NCBI RefSeq assembly: GCF_011813015.1
Contig: NZ_QHLQ01000030.1
Location: 1 to 32,323, forward strand
DNA length: 32,323 nucleotides
Direction of reading: 5' to 3'
From: Parasedimentitalea denitrificans
GTDB taxonomy: Bacteria; Pseudomonadota; Alphaproteobacteria; Rhodobacterales; Rhodobacteraceae
The position numbers and the translations under genes were made by a program. Of this stretch, positions 1 to 7,732 are shown in pieces (the first letter of the stretch is position 1; each line of letters opens with the position of its first letter). The notes beneath the pieces were generated by a model, which was given only the letters and a program-made list of their open reading frames with translations, made no database searches and had not been told where the DNA came from.

Positions 1-51
1 CACAGGCAACGCGCCGCATAATCAAACCAACCAGATGAGCCAAACTCTCAC

Positions 52-441
52 TTAGTTTAGGCCGCCTTTGGACCCAAAAACTCTGCCGACGCACAGAGCT
101 TCCGCGTGGTTGTCCATGAAGTCGTCAAAATCATCGCCTGATACGCCAGATATTGCCGCGCGGGTGATGAATATCCCGACAAGCAGTGCGTCCAAGTCCC
201 GCATCTTAGCGGCTAGGTTCGCTTCAATGACGTCGCTTGGTAGAACTCCGGCACAATTTTGCAGCAGGTCATTGCAGACCACGTCCTCAAACTGCCGCCA
301 GAGTACATGAACCGGCCGGCGAGCACGGTTGTGAAGGTGCAATAGCGCATACGGCCCAATGCCTCTGTGAAGGATGTCATGCACATCATCGGTGACGCGC
401 ATCTCAAACCGGTTGCGAAGCTGTTTGGAACCAAGATGCAT
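52..441 (-). CDS. Hypothetical protein, uncertain
   Basis: An open frame of 129 codons lies 40 nt downstream of the glycerophosphodiester phosphodiesterase gene on the same strand. An in-frame TGA stands four codons before the ATG, so this is the longest possible start. The product has an acidic C-terminal half (IEANLAAKMRDLDALL, then a DDFDDFMDN stretch) with ordinary amino-acid use, and the third codon positions are moderately GC-rich, which favours coding. I see no signal peptide, membrane segment or recognisable motif, and no clear ribosome binding site. The other frames here are richer in Cys and Met and look less like protein. It could be a remnant of a longer gene or a chance ORF. Confidence 0.35.
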   Translation of the reverse strand: MHLGSKQLRNRFEMRVTDDVHDILHRGIGPYALLHLHNRARRPVHVLWRQFEDVVCNDLLQNCAGVLPSDVIEANLAAKMRDLDALLVGIFITRAAISGVSGDDFDDFMDNHAEALCVGRVFGSKGGLN

Positions 442-481
442 CTCAAACCGTCAAACTTGGCTTTGGTTCCGGTCACTCAGA

Positions 482-1456
482 TCAAGTGGAGGCTTTAAGT
501 GTTCCAACAACCGCTGTACGCGCTGACCAGCCGAACCCATGGGCCAGCAGTCGCCGTTGGACGCGGCCGGGGTAGTCCGAGACGATGGCGTCAACGCCGA
601 GGCCGATCATCTGGTCGATCTCTTCCACTTCGTTCACTGTCCAGACCGCGACTCTTAACCCCAGGTCTTGTGCTCTGGCGACTGCCTCTGCTGTGACGTC
701 CTGGAAATAGGGGCACCACAGGGAGCCTCCGGCTTGGGCGACGAGTTCGGGTGCGATTACAGTCCCGGTTGTCAGATCGGGGCAGGCCGTGATGGCATGG
801 TCTTCACCGGCATCAGCTGCGTTGTCTGGCAGTTGGGTCAGGAATGAGGTCGGCATCTCAGGCGCTATGCGTTTGCACTCTGCCAGCAGGTTCCAATCAA
901 AGCTGTGCATCAGCGTTCGCTCTGACAGCCCAAAGGAACGTACTTCATTGGCCACGGCTGTGACGATTGCAGAACGCGCAGCCGCGTCCTGTAGCTTGTC
1001 CGGGTCCGATTTGATTTCCAGCATCATATGTACGTCTTCGTATTCGGGCTGGGTTATCAGCCGACATAGATCGCTTAGCTTGGGTATTCGGACGTCGCAA
1101 AGAAAGGCCTGATCGGGAAACCGCAGCCCGTATTCGCTGTCACCATCCAGCCCGCCAACGTCCAGCTGAGCAAGATCAGCCCAGTCCAGATCAGAGACCT
1201 TGGGCTCTTCGCCGGGCAGCCAGTCGTCATTACCGTCGCGGACGATTGACCGAGTGAGGTGGTGATTATGGGTGATCACAGGTACGTTGTCTTTTGTCAT
1301 GACAACGTCAAATTCCAGCAGGCGAACCCCACAGGCCAGGGTAAATGCGAACCCTTCCATGGTGTTTTCCGGCATGATCCCGCGAGCGCCCCGGTGCCCG
1401 ATGACGCGAATGACTCCTTCCTTAGCGGAAAAAGCCTCAAGCTGAGGGTATTGCAC
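482..1456 (-). CDS. ugpQ: Glycerophosphodiester phosphodiesterase (UgpQ-like)
   Basis: Hydrolyses glycerophosphodiesters (deacylated phospholipids) to glycerol-3-phosphate and an alcohol, probably in the cytoplasm since no signal peptide is visible. The GDPD signature is present: HRGARG (His21) followed by PENT, the metal-binding pair in LLEFD (Glu48, Asp50), and THNHHL with the second catalytic His63. A C-terminal VAVWTVNEVEEIDQMIGLGVDAIVSDYP stretch in two parts matches the end of the TIM-barrel. At 324 aa it is longer than E. coli UgpQ (about 247 aa). The start is a GTG whose first base is the last base of the ugpC TAG stop, so the two genes are translationally coupled. Last gene of the ugp operon; its place here points to use of imported diesters. 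Confidence 0.9.
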   Translation of the reverse strand: MQYPQLEAFSAKEGVIRVIGHRGARGIMPENTMEGFAFTLACGVRLLEFDVVMTKDNVPVITHNHHLTRSIVRDGNDDWLPGEEPKVSDLDWADLAQLDVGGLDGDSEYGLRFPDQAFLCDVRIPKLSDLCRLITQPEYEDVHMMLEIKSDPDKLQDAAARSAIVTAVANEVRSFGLSERTLMHSFDWNLLAECKRIAPEMPTSFLTQLPDNAADAGEDHAITACPDLTTGTVIAPELVAQAGGSLWCPYFQDVTAEAVARAQDLGLRVAVWTVNEVEEIDQMIGLGVDAIVSDYPGRVQRRLLAHGFGWSARTAVVGTLKAST

Positions 1457-2511
1457 TATGCGTCCAATCGTTTTTGAGTTTCCGGGCTGAACAGATGCAG
1501 TACCTCTGGCGCAGCAGAGAACCGTTGTTGTGTACCGTTTGCTGTGGCGACATGGCCTGGGATCGATGCGACCATCGCGTGGTCTGTTCCGCTGAGCGTG
1601 CCATGAAGCAGGGAGTTCGCGCCTAGCTGTTCCACCATATCGACATCAATGGCAATTGGTCCGTCTTGGTCTGGGACCAGATGTTCTGGCCGTACGCCGA
1701 GCAGAACTGATCCGCTTTGTGTCTGTGCGCCTGCAAGCTTTACGCCTGTTGGCAAAACAATCCCGTCTGAGTGGGCCTCGGCTGGGAGTAGGTTCATCGC
1801 AGGACTACCGATGAAACCGGCTACGAACACGGATGCAGGCCTGTCATACAGCTCAATTGGCGTGCCGAATTGCTCAACATATCCGCCATTCAGGACCATC
1901 AGACGGTCACCAAGCGTCATAGCTTCGACCTGATCATGGGTCACATAGATCGACGTCACCCCAAGCCGTTGTTGCAGCTTGCGAATTTCCAGCCGCATTT
2001 GCACGCGCAGCTTGGCGTCCAGATTGGAAAGGGGTTCGTCGAACAGAAACACCTGAGGATCACGCACAATGGCCCGGCCCATGGCTACCCGCTGGCGCTG
2101 GCCACCGGACAGCTGGCGCGGTTTGCGGTCCAGATACTGGTGAATCTCAAGAATGTCGGCGGCTTCTTCCACCCGCCTGTTTATCTCACCCTTGGGGAGT
2201 TTCCGGATCTTCAGCCCATAGGCCATATTTTCTCGCACGCTCATGTGAGGGTAGAGCGCGTAGTTCTGGAACACCATGGCGATATCGCGGGCAGAAGGCT
2301 CCAGCTCGTTTACACGACGGTCGCCGATACGTATTTCGCCCGAGGTCACGGATTCAAGGCCCGCCACCATGCGCAAAAGTGTCGACTTGCCACAGCCAGA
2401 CGGACCAACGATGACGATGAATTCGCCATCCTTGATGTCGCCTTCTACGTGGTGCAGCACTTCTGTCGGGCCGTAGGATTTGGTCAGATCTGTAAGTTGT
2501 ATTTCAGCCAT
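1456..2511 (-). CDS. ugpC: sn-Glycerol-3-phosphate ABC transporter ATP-binding protein
   Basis: Cytoplasmic ATPase subunit of the glycerol-3-phosphate/glycerophosphodiester importer. Visible motifs are Walker A GPSGCGKST (residues 36-44), the Q-loop in FQNYALYPHM (about 81-90), the ABC signature LSGGQ (134-138), Walker B VFLFDEP (154-160), the D-loop SNLD, and the H-loop in YVTHDQVEAM. The C-terminal third has the TOBE/MalK-type regulatory domain, including LLGVRPEHL. The length of 351 aa fits the MalK/UgpC family. Lies 10 nt downstream of ugpE and overlaps the phosphodiesterase start by one base. The assignment to Ugp rather than another MalK-type system comes from the neighbouring UgpB. Confidence 0.93.
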   Translation of the reverse strand: MAEIQLTDLTKSYGPTEVLHHVEGDIKDGEFIVIVGPSGCGKSTLLRMVAGLESVTSGEIRIGDRRVNELEPSARDIAMVFQNYALYPHMSVRENMAYGLKIRKLPKGEINRRVEEAADILEIHQYLDRKPRQLSGGQRQRVAMGRAIVRDPQVFLFDEPLSNLDAKLRVQMRLEIRKLQQRLGVTSIYVTHDQVEAMTLGDRLMVLNGGYVEQFGTPIELYDRPASVFVAGFIGSPAMNLLPAEAHSDGIVLPTGVKLAGAQTQSGSVLLGVRPEHLVPDQDGPIAIDVDMVEQLGANSLLHGTLSGTDHAMVASIPGHVATANGTQQRFSAAPEVLHLFSPETQKRLDA

Positions 2512-2521
2512 TTAGGGCGTC

Positions 2522-3373
2522 CTATTTATCGGTTTCCGTCAAGCCCTGCACAAAGAGCTTTTGCATCGAGATGACGACAAAGATTGGCGGTACCATCGCC
2601 AATAGCGCGGTCGTCATGATGATATTCCATTGCGGGCTTTGCTCCGCGGCTTCCAGCATCTGTTTGATCGACATGACAATTGTGGTCATTGACGTGTCCG
2701 TGGTGATCAGCAGCGGCCAAAGGTATTGGTTCCAGCCAAAGATAAAGAGGATCACAAACAGCGCTGCGATGTTGGTGCGCGAAAGCGGCAGCAGGATGTC
2801 CCAGAAGAACCGCATTGGGCCTGCACCGTCGATACGGGCGCTTTCAAGCAGTTCATCTGGCACGGTCAAGAACACCTGCCGGAACATGAAGGTCGCAGTG
2901 GCCGAGGCAATCAGCGGGATCGACAAGCCCCAGTAGCTGTTGAGCAGGCCAAGATTGGCAACCACTTCAAACGTTGGAAGAATTCGCACTTCGACAGGCA
3001 GCATCAGGGTGATGAAGATCATCCAGAAACAGGTCATGCGGAACGGGAACTTGAAATAGACGATGGCAAAGGCAGACAGCAAAGAAATTGCAATCTTGCC
3101 CACTGAAATCATCATCGCCATAGCAAGGCTGTTTAGGAGCATCATCCAGACTGGCGCGGTTTCAGACCCACTCAGTCCCTTGCCAAACAAGGTCTTTTGC
3201 AGGTTCTCCCACAGGTAGGTTCCCGGCCACAGGGGGAGCGGGGTTTGGTTCATGCGGAGTTCGTTATGTGTTGCCGCAACAAAGGTGATCCAGATCGGCA
3301 GTGCAATGGCAATGACACCCAGAATTAGGATGAGGTGAGACAGGAATGACGTGAAGGGGCGATTTTCAATCAT
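2522..3373 (-). CDS. ugpE: sn-Glycerol-3-phosphate ABC transporter permease UgpE
   Basis: Inner-membrane permease subunit of the Ugp importer, 283 aa, with six predicted hydrophobic segments starting with one near the N-terminus (LILILGVIAIALPIWITFV). The cytoplasmic coupling (EAA) loop is seen as ELLESARIDGAGPMRFFWDI, which contacts the ATPase. Its ATG shares a base with the stop of ugpA (ends at 3373), so ugpA and ugpE are coupled. Typical binding-protein-dependent transporter inner-membrane component of the MalG type. Confidence 0.92.
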   Translation of the reverse strand: MIENRPFTSFLSHLILILGVIAIALPIWITFVAATHNELRMNQTPLPLWPGTYLWENLQKTLFGKGLSGSETAPVWMMLLNSLAMAMMISVGKIAISLLSAFAIVYFKFPFRMTCFWMIFITLMLPVEVRILPTFEVVANLGLLNSYWGLSIPLIASATATFMFRQVFLTVPDELLESARIDGAGPMRFFWDILLPLSRTNIAALFVILFIFGWNQYLWPLLITTDTSMTTIVMSIKQMLEAAEQSPQWNIIMTTALLAMVPPIFVVISMQKLFVQGLTETDK

Positions 3374-4254
3374 CAGTATTCCACCTTTCTTTCAACGTAG
3401 CGAAACTGAACGACGGTCATGACAATAACCAGCGCCATTAGCACAACGGACTGAGCCGCCGATCCGCCAAGGTCCAGGCCCACAAAGCCGTCGTTGAACA
3501 CCTTATAAACAAGGATGGTGGTAGATGAGCCTGGCCCGCCTTGCGTCACCGCATGGATGATGCCGAAGGTCTCGAAAAAGGCGTAGACCATGTTGATCAC
3601 CAGCAAGAAGAACGTGGTAGGTGAAATCAGCGGAAAAATGATGGTCCAGAAGCGTCGCCCAGGTCCGGCCCCGTCGATTGCGGCGGCTTCGATCACGCTG
3701 TTTGGGATCGACTGCATCGCAGCAAGGTAAAACAGAAAGTTATAGGCAACCTGTTTCCATGCTGCGGCTAGGATCACCAATGACATGGCCTGTCCACCGT
3801 TCAGATAGTGGTTCCAGTCAATGCCCACGAAATCAAGGAAATACGGAAAGATCCCCAAGGTTGGGTTGAACATGAATACCCACAGCGCGCCGGCCAGAAC
3901 AGGAGCTACCGCATAGGGCCAGATCAGCATGGTCCGATAGAACATGGCTCCACGGACTACCCGCTGGGCAAAACCTGCAAGGAGCAGCGCAGATCCCATC
4001 GATAGGGCCGCAACAAGAACAGAGAAGACTGCAGTACGTAGGAACGCATCCAAATAATGCTGATCCCCCCACAGGAGTTCAAAATTCTCAAACCAGACGA
4101 ACTCAGATCCAAGACCGAACGGGTCTTCAACCAAGAATGATTGGTACATGGCCTGACTGGCTGGCCAGATAAAGAAAATCAGCGTGATCGCCAGCTGCGG
4201 CGCAACCAAAAGATACGGCAGCGGCGAAGACGGAAAATGGACGCGTTTCAGCAT
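3373..4254 (-). CDS. ugpA: sn-Glycerol-3-phosphate ABC transporter permease UgpA
   Basis: Inner-membrane permease subunit of the Ugp importer (293 aa, MalF type without the large periplasmic loop). The first transmembrane segment follows LPYLLVAPQLAITLIFFIWP, and the coupling loop reads VIEAAAIDGAGPGRRFWTII. The sequence GGPGSSTTILVYKVF, common to UgpA-type permeases, follows. It is separated from ugpB by about 70 nt containing a strong hairpin, so its expression is probably lower than that of the binding protein. It touches ugpE at one base. Confidence 0.92.
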   Translation of the reverse strand: MLKRVHFPSSPLPYLLVAPQLAITLIFFIWPASQAMYQSFLVEDPFGLGSEFVWFENFELLWGDQHYLDAFLRTAVFSVLVAALSMGSALLLAGFAQRVVRGAMFYRTMLIWPYAVAPVLAGALWVFMFNPTLGIFPYFLDFVGIDWNHYLNGGQAMSLVILAAAWKQVAYNFLFYLAAMQSIPNSVIEAAAIDGAGPGRRFWTIIFPLISPTTFFLLVINMVYAFFETFGIIHAVTQGGPGSSTTILVYKVFNDGFVGLDLGGSAAQSVVLMALVIVMTVVQFRYVERKVEY

Positions 4255-4278
4255 TGAGTGCCCCGATATTAAACGACA

Positions 4279-4305
4279 TCATGCCGCCCGGGATGGGCGG
4301 CATGA
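4279..4305 (-). terminator. Intra-operon hairpin between ugpB and ugpA
   Basis: A perfect 11-bp inverted repeat (TCATGCCGCCC at 4279-4289, GGGCGGCATGA at 4295-4305) with a 5-nt loop. No T-run follows on the minus strand, so it is more likely an mRNA-stabilising or partial attenuating structure than a full terminator. Such hairpins commonly follow binding-protein genes in transporter operons. Confidence 0.6.
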
Positions 4306-4323
4306 CCAATTGTTGCCTAAGGC

Positions 4324-5625
4324 TTAGTTTGCCGAACGCTCGAACTTGCGCAGCAGTGCGTTACCGCGTTCAACGGCTGCGTCCAGAGCATCAGTTGCGG
4401 TCTTGTCACCGCTCCAGATTGCTTCCAGTTCTTCGTTGATCACGTCACGTACCTGCACAAAGTTACCGAAACGCAGGCCCCGGCTGTTAGGTGTCGGAGT
4501 GTTCAGGCTCAGCTGCTGGATTGCTGTATCGGTGCCTGGGTTCGCTTCATAGAACCCTTGCTCTTTGGACAATTCATATGCAGCCGTTGTGATCGGCACA
4601 TAACCAGTTTCCTGGTGCCACCAAGCTTGCACCTCAGCGGATGAAAGGTAGCTCAAGAACTGCGCGGTTCCTTTGTACTCTTCTTCTTCATGTCCACCCA
4701 GAACCCAAAGAGTGGCACCGCCGATGATGGAGTTCTGAGGCGCGTCTGCAACCGCAGTATCCAGCGGCAGCATGGCCTGACCAAAGTTAAACTCGGCCTG
4801 AGATTTGATCGAACCGTAGTATGCAGAAGAGTTCATCCACATGCCGCATTCGCCGTTGGTAAACATTGGCAGGCTGTCACCACGACGACCGCCGTATTTG
4901 AACAGGTTGCCCTTGGACATTTCCGCAATGCCATCTAGGCGCGTTGCAACAGCTTCGTTGTTAAAGGTGAACTCGGTGTCGAAACCGGCAAAGCCGTTTT
5001 CCTTGGAGCCCAGACCAATGTTATGCCAGGCAGAGAAGTTCTCGACCATGACCCAGGATTGCCAACCAAAGGAAACGCCGCAGTCCATTCCGTTGTCGAC
5101 CAACTTCTGAGCGGTGACCTGTACATCGTCCCAAGTTGTCGGAACCGATGCACCAGCCGCGTCCAGCGCATCCTTGTTGTACCACAGAACCGGAGTGGAG
5201 CTGTTGAACGGCATCGACAGCAATTCCCCTTCGGGGGTTTCGTAATAGGACACAACAGCAGGCAGGAATGCGTCGCCATCAAACGGCTCGCCTGCATCCT
5301 TCATCAGCTGTTCGACAGGGTAGATAGCGCCCTCGGCTGCCATCATGGTTGCTGTGCCGACTTCAAAGACCTGCACCAGTTGCGGGTGCTCTTTGGCACG
5401 GAAGGCCGCAATCGCTGCGGTCATGGTTTCGGTATAGTTACCTTTGTAGACCGGCACGACCTTGTAGTCGCTCTGGGTCGCATTAAAATCTTCAGCGATT
5501 TTGTTGACCCGCTCACCGTTGGCGCCACCCATAGCGTGCCACCACTGAACCTCAGTTTCAGCAAAGGCTGTGGACATTGTCGCAGTCAAAAGCGCGGACG
5601 TGCAGAGAAGTGATTTCACAGACAT
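4324..5625 (-). CDS. ugpB: sn-Glycerol-3-phosphate periplasmic binding protein
   Basis: Periplasmic substrate-binding subunit of the Ugp transporter. A Sec signal peptide is clear: MSVKSLLC, a hydrophobic core, then cleavage after STAFA. The mature protein begins ETEVQWWHAMGG and contains KGNYTETM, VFEVGTATMMA and PFNSSTPVLWYNKDALD, blocks characteristic of UgpB. The length of 433 aa fits. The start at 5625 was chosen because GGGGAG lies just upstream and because a longer frame reaching 5700 would put 25 polar residues before the signal peptide. First gene of the ugp operon and divergent from a LysR regulator, with a PHO-box-like site upstream. Confidence 0.93.
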   Translation of the reverse strand: MSVKSLLCTSALLTATMSTAFAETEVQWWHAMGGANGERVNKIAEDFNATQSDYKVVPVYKGNYTETMTAAIAAFRAKEHPQLVQVFEVGTATMMAAEGAIYPVEQLMKDAGEPFDGDAFLPAVVSYYETPEGELLSMPFNSSTPVLWYNKDALDAAGASVPTTWDDVQVTAQKLVDNGMDCGVSFGWQSWVMVENFSAWHNIGLGSKENGFAGFDTEFTFNNEAVATRLDGIAEMSKGNLFKYGGRRGDSLPMFTNGECGMWMNSSAYYGSIKSQAEFNFGQAMLPLDTAVADAPQNSIIGGATLWVLGGHEEEEYKGTAQFLSYLSSAEVQAWWHQETGYVPITTAAYELSKEQGFYEANPGTDTAIQQLSLNTPTPNSRGLRFGNFVQVRDVINEELEAIWSGDKTATDALDAAVERGNALLRKFERSAN

Positions 5626-5680
5626 TTTCGTCTCCCCGTTAATTAGATGAGGCAAGAATGAGCAGAACGGACCATAATGC

Positions 5681-5700
5681 AAGTGAAAGTTTTTTGACAA
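5681..5700 (-). promoter_or_regulatory. Candidate PHO box upstream of ugpB
   Basis: On the minus strand this 20-nt site matches the E. coli PHO-box consensus at 16 of 20 positions by my comparison: TTGTCAA, a 4-nt A spacer, then CTTTCAC, giving two half-repeats with an 11-nt period. It lies 56 nt upstream of the ugpB start. In E. coli, ugp is PhoB-activated under phosphate starvation, so the placement is sensible. No binding has been shown. Confidence 0.6.
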
Positions 5701-5744
5701 ATCTTATAATGAAATGTTATGTCGAGCCGGAAGTAATTCCAAAG

Positions 5745-6674
5745 ATGAGTGCTAAGTCATTGAAGTTTAAGTTGAGACAGCTCGAGGCGTTCCAAGCCGT
5801 CGCGCAAACGGGATCAGTCACCCGAGCCGCGAAATCCCTAGGGATTTCACAACCCGCCACAAGTCGCCTGTTGTCAGACTTTTCCAATTCAGTGGCGATT
5901 GAGCTTTTTCGTCGGGAATCGGGTACGTTGATTCCCACCAGCGAGGCCCGTTACTTGCTGTCCGAGGTCGGTCGCGTGTTTGATAGTTTGCGTCACCTTG
6001 AAGAACTGAATCGGGATCTGACAGACCGAAAAGCAGGGCATTTACGCATTGCTTGTCTGCCAGGATTTGCGAGTTCCCATCTACCGCAGCTGCTCGCCAG
6101 TTTTCTCCGGGAACGCCCGGGCGTGAACCTGACACTAGAGCCTGACCGGCCCGAGCGTATTCTGGAATGGATCATTGGCGAGCAATATGATTGCGGGATC
6201 ACCGATGGGTTTTCTGGACATCCAGCCGTCGAGCACACAGATATTGCAGTCAAGACAGTGTGCATTTTCCCGCGAGGCCACCGTCTGGCGGAATTGGATC
6301 GCGTCTCGCCGCTGGATCTTGTCGATGAGAAAATCATTCACACTCGCAAAGGCAGCCCATTCTTCACCAGTTTGTCGCAATCATTTTCTGACTACGGTGT
6401 TTTGCTGAACTCATGGGTCGAGGTCCGCCAGTTCTCTACTGCCTGCATCATGGTGGCTGAGGGGCAGGGGGTGTCTGTCGTCAGCGCAATTGACGCTGAG
6501 CAATTCAAGTCATTAGGCATGGAAATACGCCCCTTCGAGCCAGAGATTGTTCATTGGCTGTCTATTCTAAGACCCGCCTCTGGCAGCAGGTCATTGTTGT
6601 CGTTGGATTTTGTCGAAACTTTCGTTGAAAGCCTACAGCCCTATGTGGTCCATGTGCCGCCCCGAGTGATATGA
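5745..6674 (+). CDS. LysR-family transcriptional regulator
   Basis: DNA-binding regulator with the LysR layout. An N-terminal winged helix-turn-helix (LRQLEAFQAVAQTGSVTRAA followed by KSLGISQPATSRLLSDF) is followed by an effector-binding domain beginning near HLRIACLPGFASSHLPQL. From this start it is 309 aa, the usual LysR size. In-frame ATGs at 5658 and 5709 would add 29 or 12 residues. They are less likely because they lie in the shared promoter region with ugpB and lack a good ribosome binding site. Divergent from ugpB, so it may control the ugp operon or itself, but its effector cannot be read from the sequence. A TATAAT at 5705-5710 could be its -10 element. Confidence 0.88.
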   Translation: MSAKSLKFKLRQLEAFQAVAQTGSVTRAAKSLGISQPATSRLLSDFSNSVAIELFRRESGTLIPTSEARYLLSEVGRVFDSLRHLEELNRDLTDRKAGHLRIACLPGFASSHLPQLLASFLRERPGVNLTLEPDRPERILEWIIGEQYDCGITDGFSGHPAVEHTDIAVKTVCIFPRGHRLAELDRVSPLDLVDEKIIHTRKGSPFFTSLSQSFSDYGVLLNSWVEVRQFSTACIMVAEGQGVSVVSAIDAEQFKSLGMEIRPFEPEIVHWLSILRPASGSRSLLSLDFVETFVESLQPYVVHVPPRVI

Positions 6675-6807
6675 GTTGGTGCCTGCCAACTTGTTGTCGG
6701 CACCTAGGGGCTTTGCGATTGGTAGTCTGGCAACTTGACTGTTCTCAATCGCGATAACGGGGGGATATCTGAAATTTGGACGAAATAACAGTTTGCTATA
6801 ATCCGTC

Positions 6808-7512
6808 TCAGGCCTTGCTCCATGCGTCGGCTGGGTCGTCCTCGGTGTATTCGCGAAGGCGTCTAACGTCTTCAATTGCGGCGTGATTCTTTTTGATTTT
6901 CACCCCGGCAGTTTTTAGACGTGCAAAGGCGCGGCTTAGGCTTTCTGGCTTCATGCCAAGGCGTCCTGCAATCAGCACTTTGTCATAGGGCAGTATGACT
7001 TCACTTGGGCCGCAGTCGCACTGGCATAGGGTCAGCAGGAACTCAGCCACTCGTTGCGCTCCGGTTTGCGCTTTCAGCTGCTCTAGCTGTTCAACAAGCG
7101 AGTGCAGATGCATAAAGGTCGAGGCAAGGATCGAAAGGCCGATTTGCGGGTCTTCTTTCATCAACGATATCAACAGAGACGACGGGATATGCATCACCTC
7201 GGCGGCCGTTACTGCCTCGGCAGACACCGGATAATTCGTGCCCCTCAGGGCCACAGCCTCGCCAAAGCTGCCGCCACGGGTAAAGACGCTCACAACTGCT
7301 TCGGCACCGTTGGGCGCTACGCGGAATAGTTTCACCCATCCGTCGATCACAACATGGATCGCGGTGGCTTCCTCGTCTTGTAGAAACACGTTTTCACCAC
7401 GTTCGTAGTGGCGAAAATTAGCATGGGACAACAGGGTCTCTATGTGTTGTTCGGGCAGTGAACGGATAAGCAGTGAATTGCGTGCGATTGCCTTGTAATG
7501 CTCATGAGCCAC
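6808..7512 (-). CDS. dnr: Crp/Fnr-family regulator, Dnr/Nnr type
   Basis: Predicted activator of denitrification genes. It has an N-terminal cyclic-nucleotide-type beta-barrel (RGENVFLQDEEATAIHVVID, then GGSFGEA), a long dimerisation helix (LVEQLEQLKAQTGAQRVAEF), and a C-terminal helix-turn-helix with recognition segment GMKPESLSRAFARLK. The SLSR form, rather than FNR's ETVSR, and the lack of an N-terminal Cys cluster point to the Dnr group, whose members sense NO through heme, rather than to an iron-sulfur FNR. The GTG at 7512 was chosen because GAGGGG lies just upstream. The frame stays open to 7704, but the extra 64 residues are Arg-rich and not family-like. Divergent from hemA and adjacent to the nir locus. 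The gene symbol is by group and not certain. Confidence 0.85.
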   Translation of the reverse strand: MAHEHYKAIARNSLLIRSLPEQHIETLLSHANFRHYERGENVFLQDEEATAIHVVIDGWVKLFRVAPNGAEAVVSVFTRGGSFGEAVALRGTNYPVSAEAVTAAEVMHIPSSLLISLMKEDPQIGLSILASTFMHLHSLVEQLEQLKAQTGAQRVAEFLLTLCQCDCGPSEVILPYDKVLIAGRLGMKPESLSRAFARLKTAGVKIKKNHAAIEDVRRLREYTEDDPADAWSKA

Positions 7513-7644
7513 AGTTTGGGATCCCCTCGGTTTCCGGCCCTGCCTAAGGCGAGGCCTTCGTAAAATTGATGACGAAATGCAGTCATAGCCTGCACTCTTG
7601 ATTATTGTGTGTTGCGGCAATTTGTTCCTCGATTGCCGCAAACC

Positions 7645-7658
7645 TTGACCATAGTCAT
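7645..7658. promoter_or_regulatory. Candidate FNR/Dnr-like site 1
   Basis: TTGAC-CATA-GTCAT is a near-perfect palindrome; a single base differs from the symmetric form TTGAC-N4-GTCAA, a recognised variant of the FNR/Dnr consensus TTGAT-N4-ATCAA. It lies between the divergent dnr and hemA genes, about 80 nt from the hemA start. Confidence 0.5.
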
Positions 7659-7681
7659 GGATTCGTCTGGCAACCCTCACC

Positions 7682-7695
7682 ATGATCCTAGTCAA
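7682..7695. promoter_or_regulatory. Candidate FNR/Dnr-like site 2
   Basis: ATGAT-CCTA-GTCAA keeps nine of ten half-site positions if T or C and A or G are allowed at the inner positions. It is centred about 44 nt upstream of the hemA ATG. FnrL control of hemA is known in Rhodobacter, which supports a role, but this is pattern matching only. Confidence 0.4.
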
Positions 7696-7732
7696 ACTGG
7701 ACAATTAACATTCAGCCACCGGAGGCCAGAAC

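Noticed and set aside
5694..5710. TTGACA followed by TATAAT as a promoter for the LysR gene
   Set aside because: The spacing is only 5 nt, far from the 16-18 nt needed. The TTGACA is better explained as part of the PHO-box-like site; the TATAAT alone may still be a -10.
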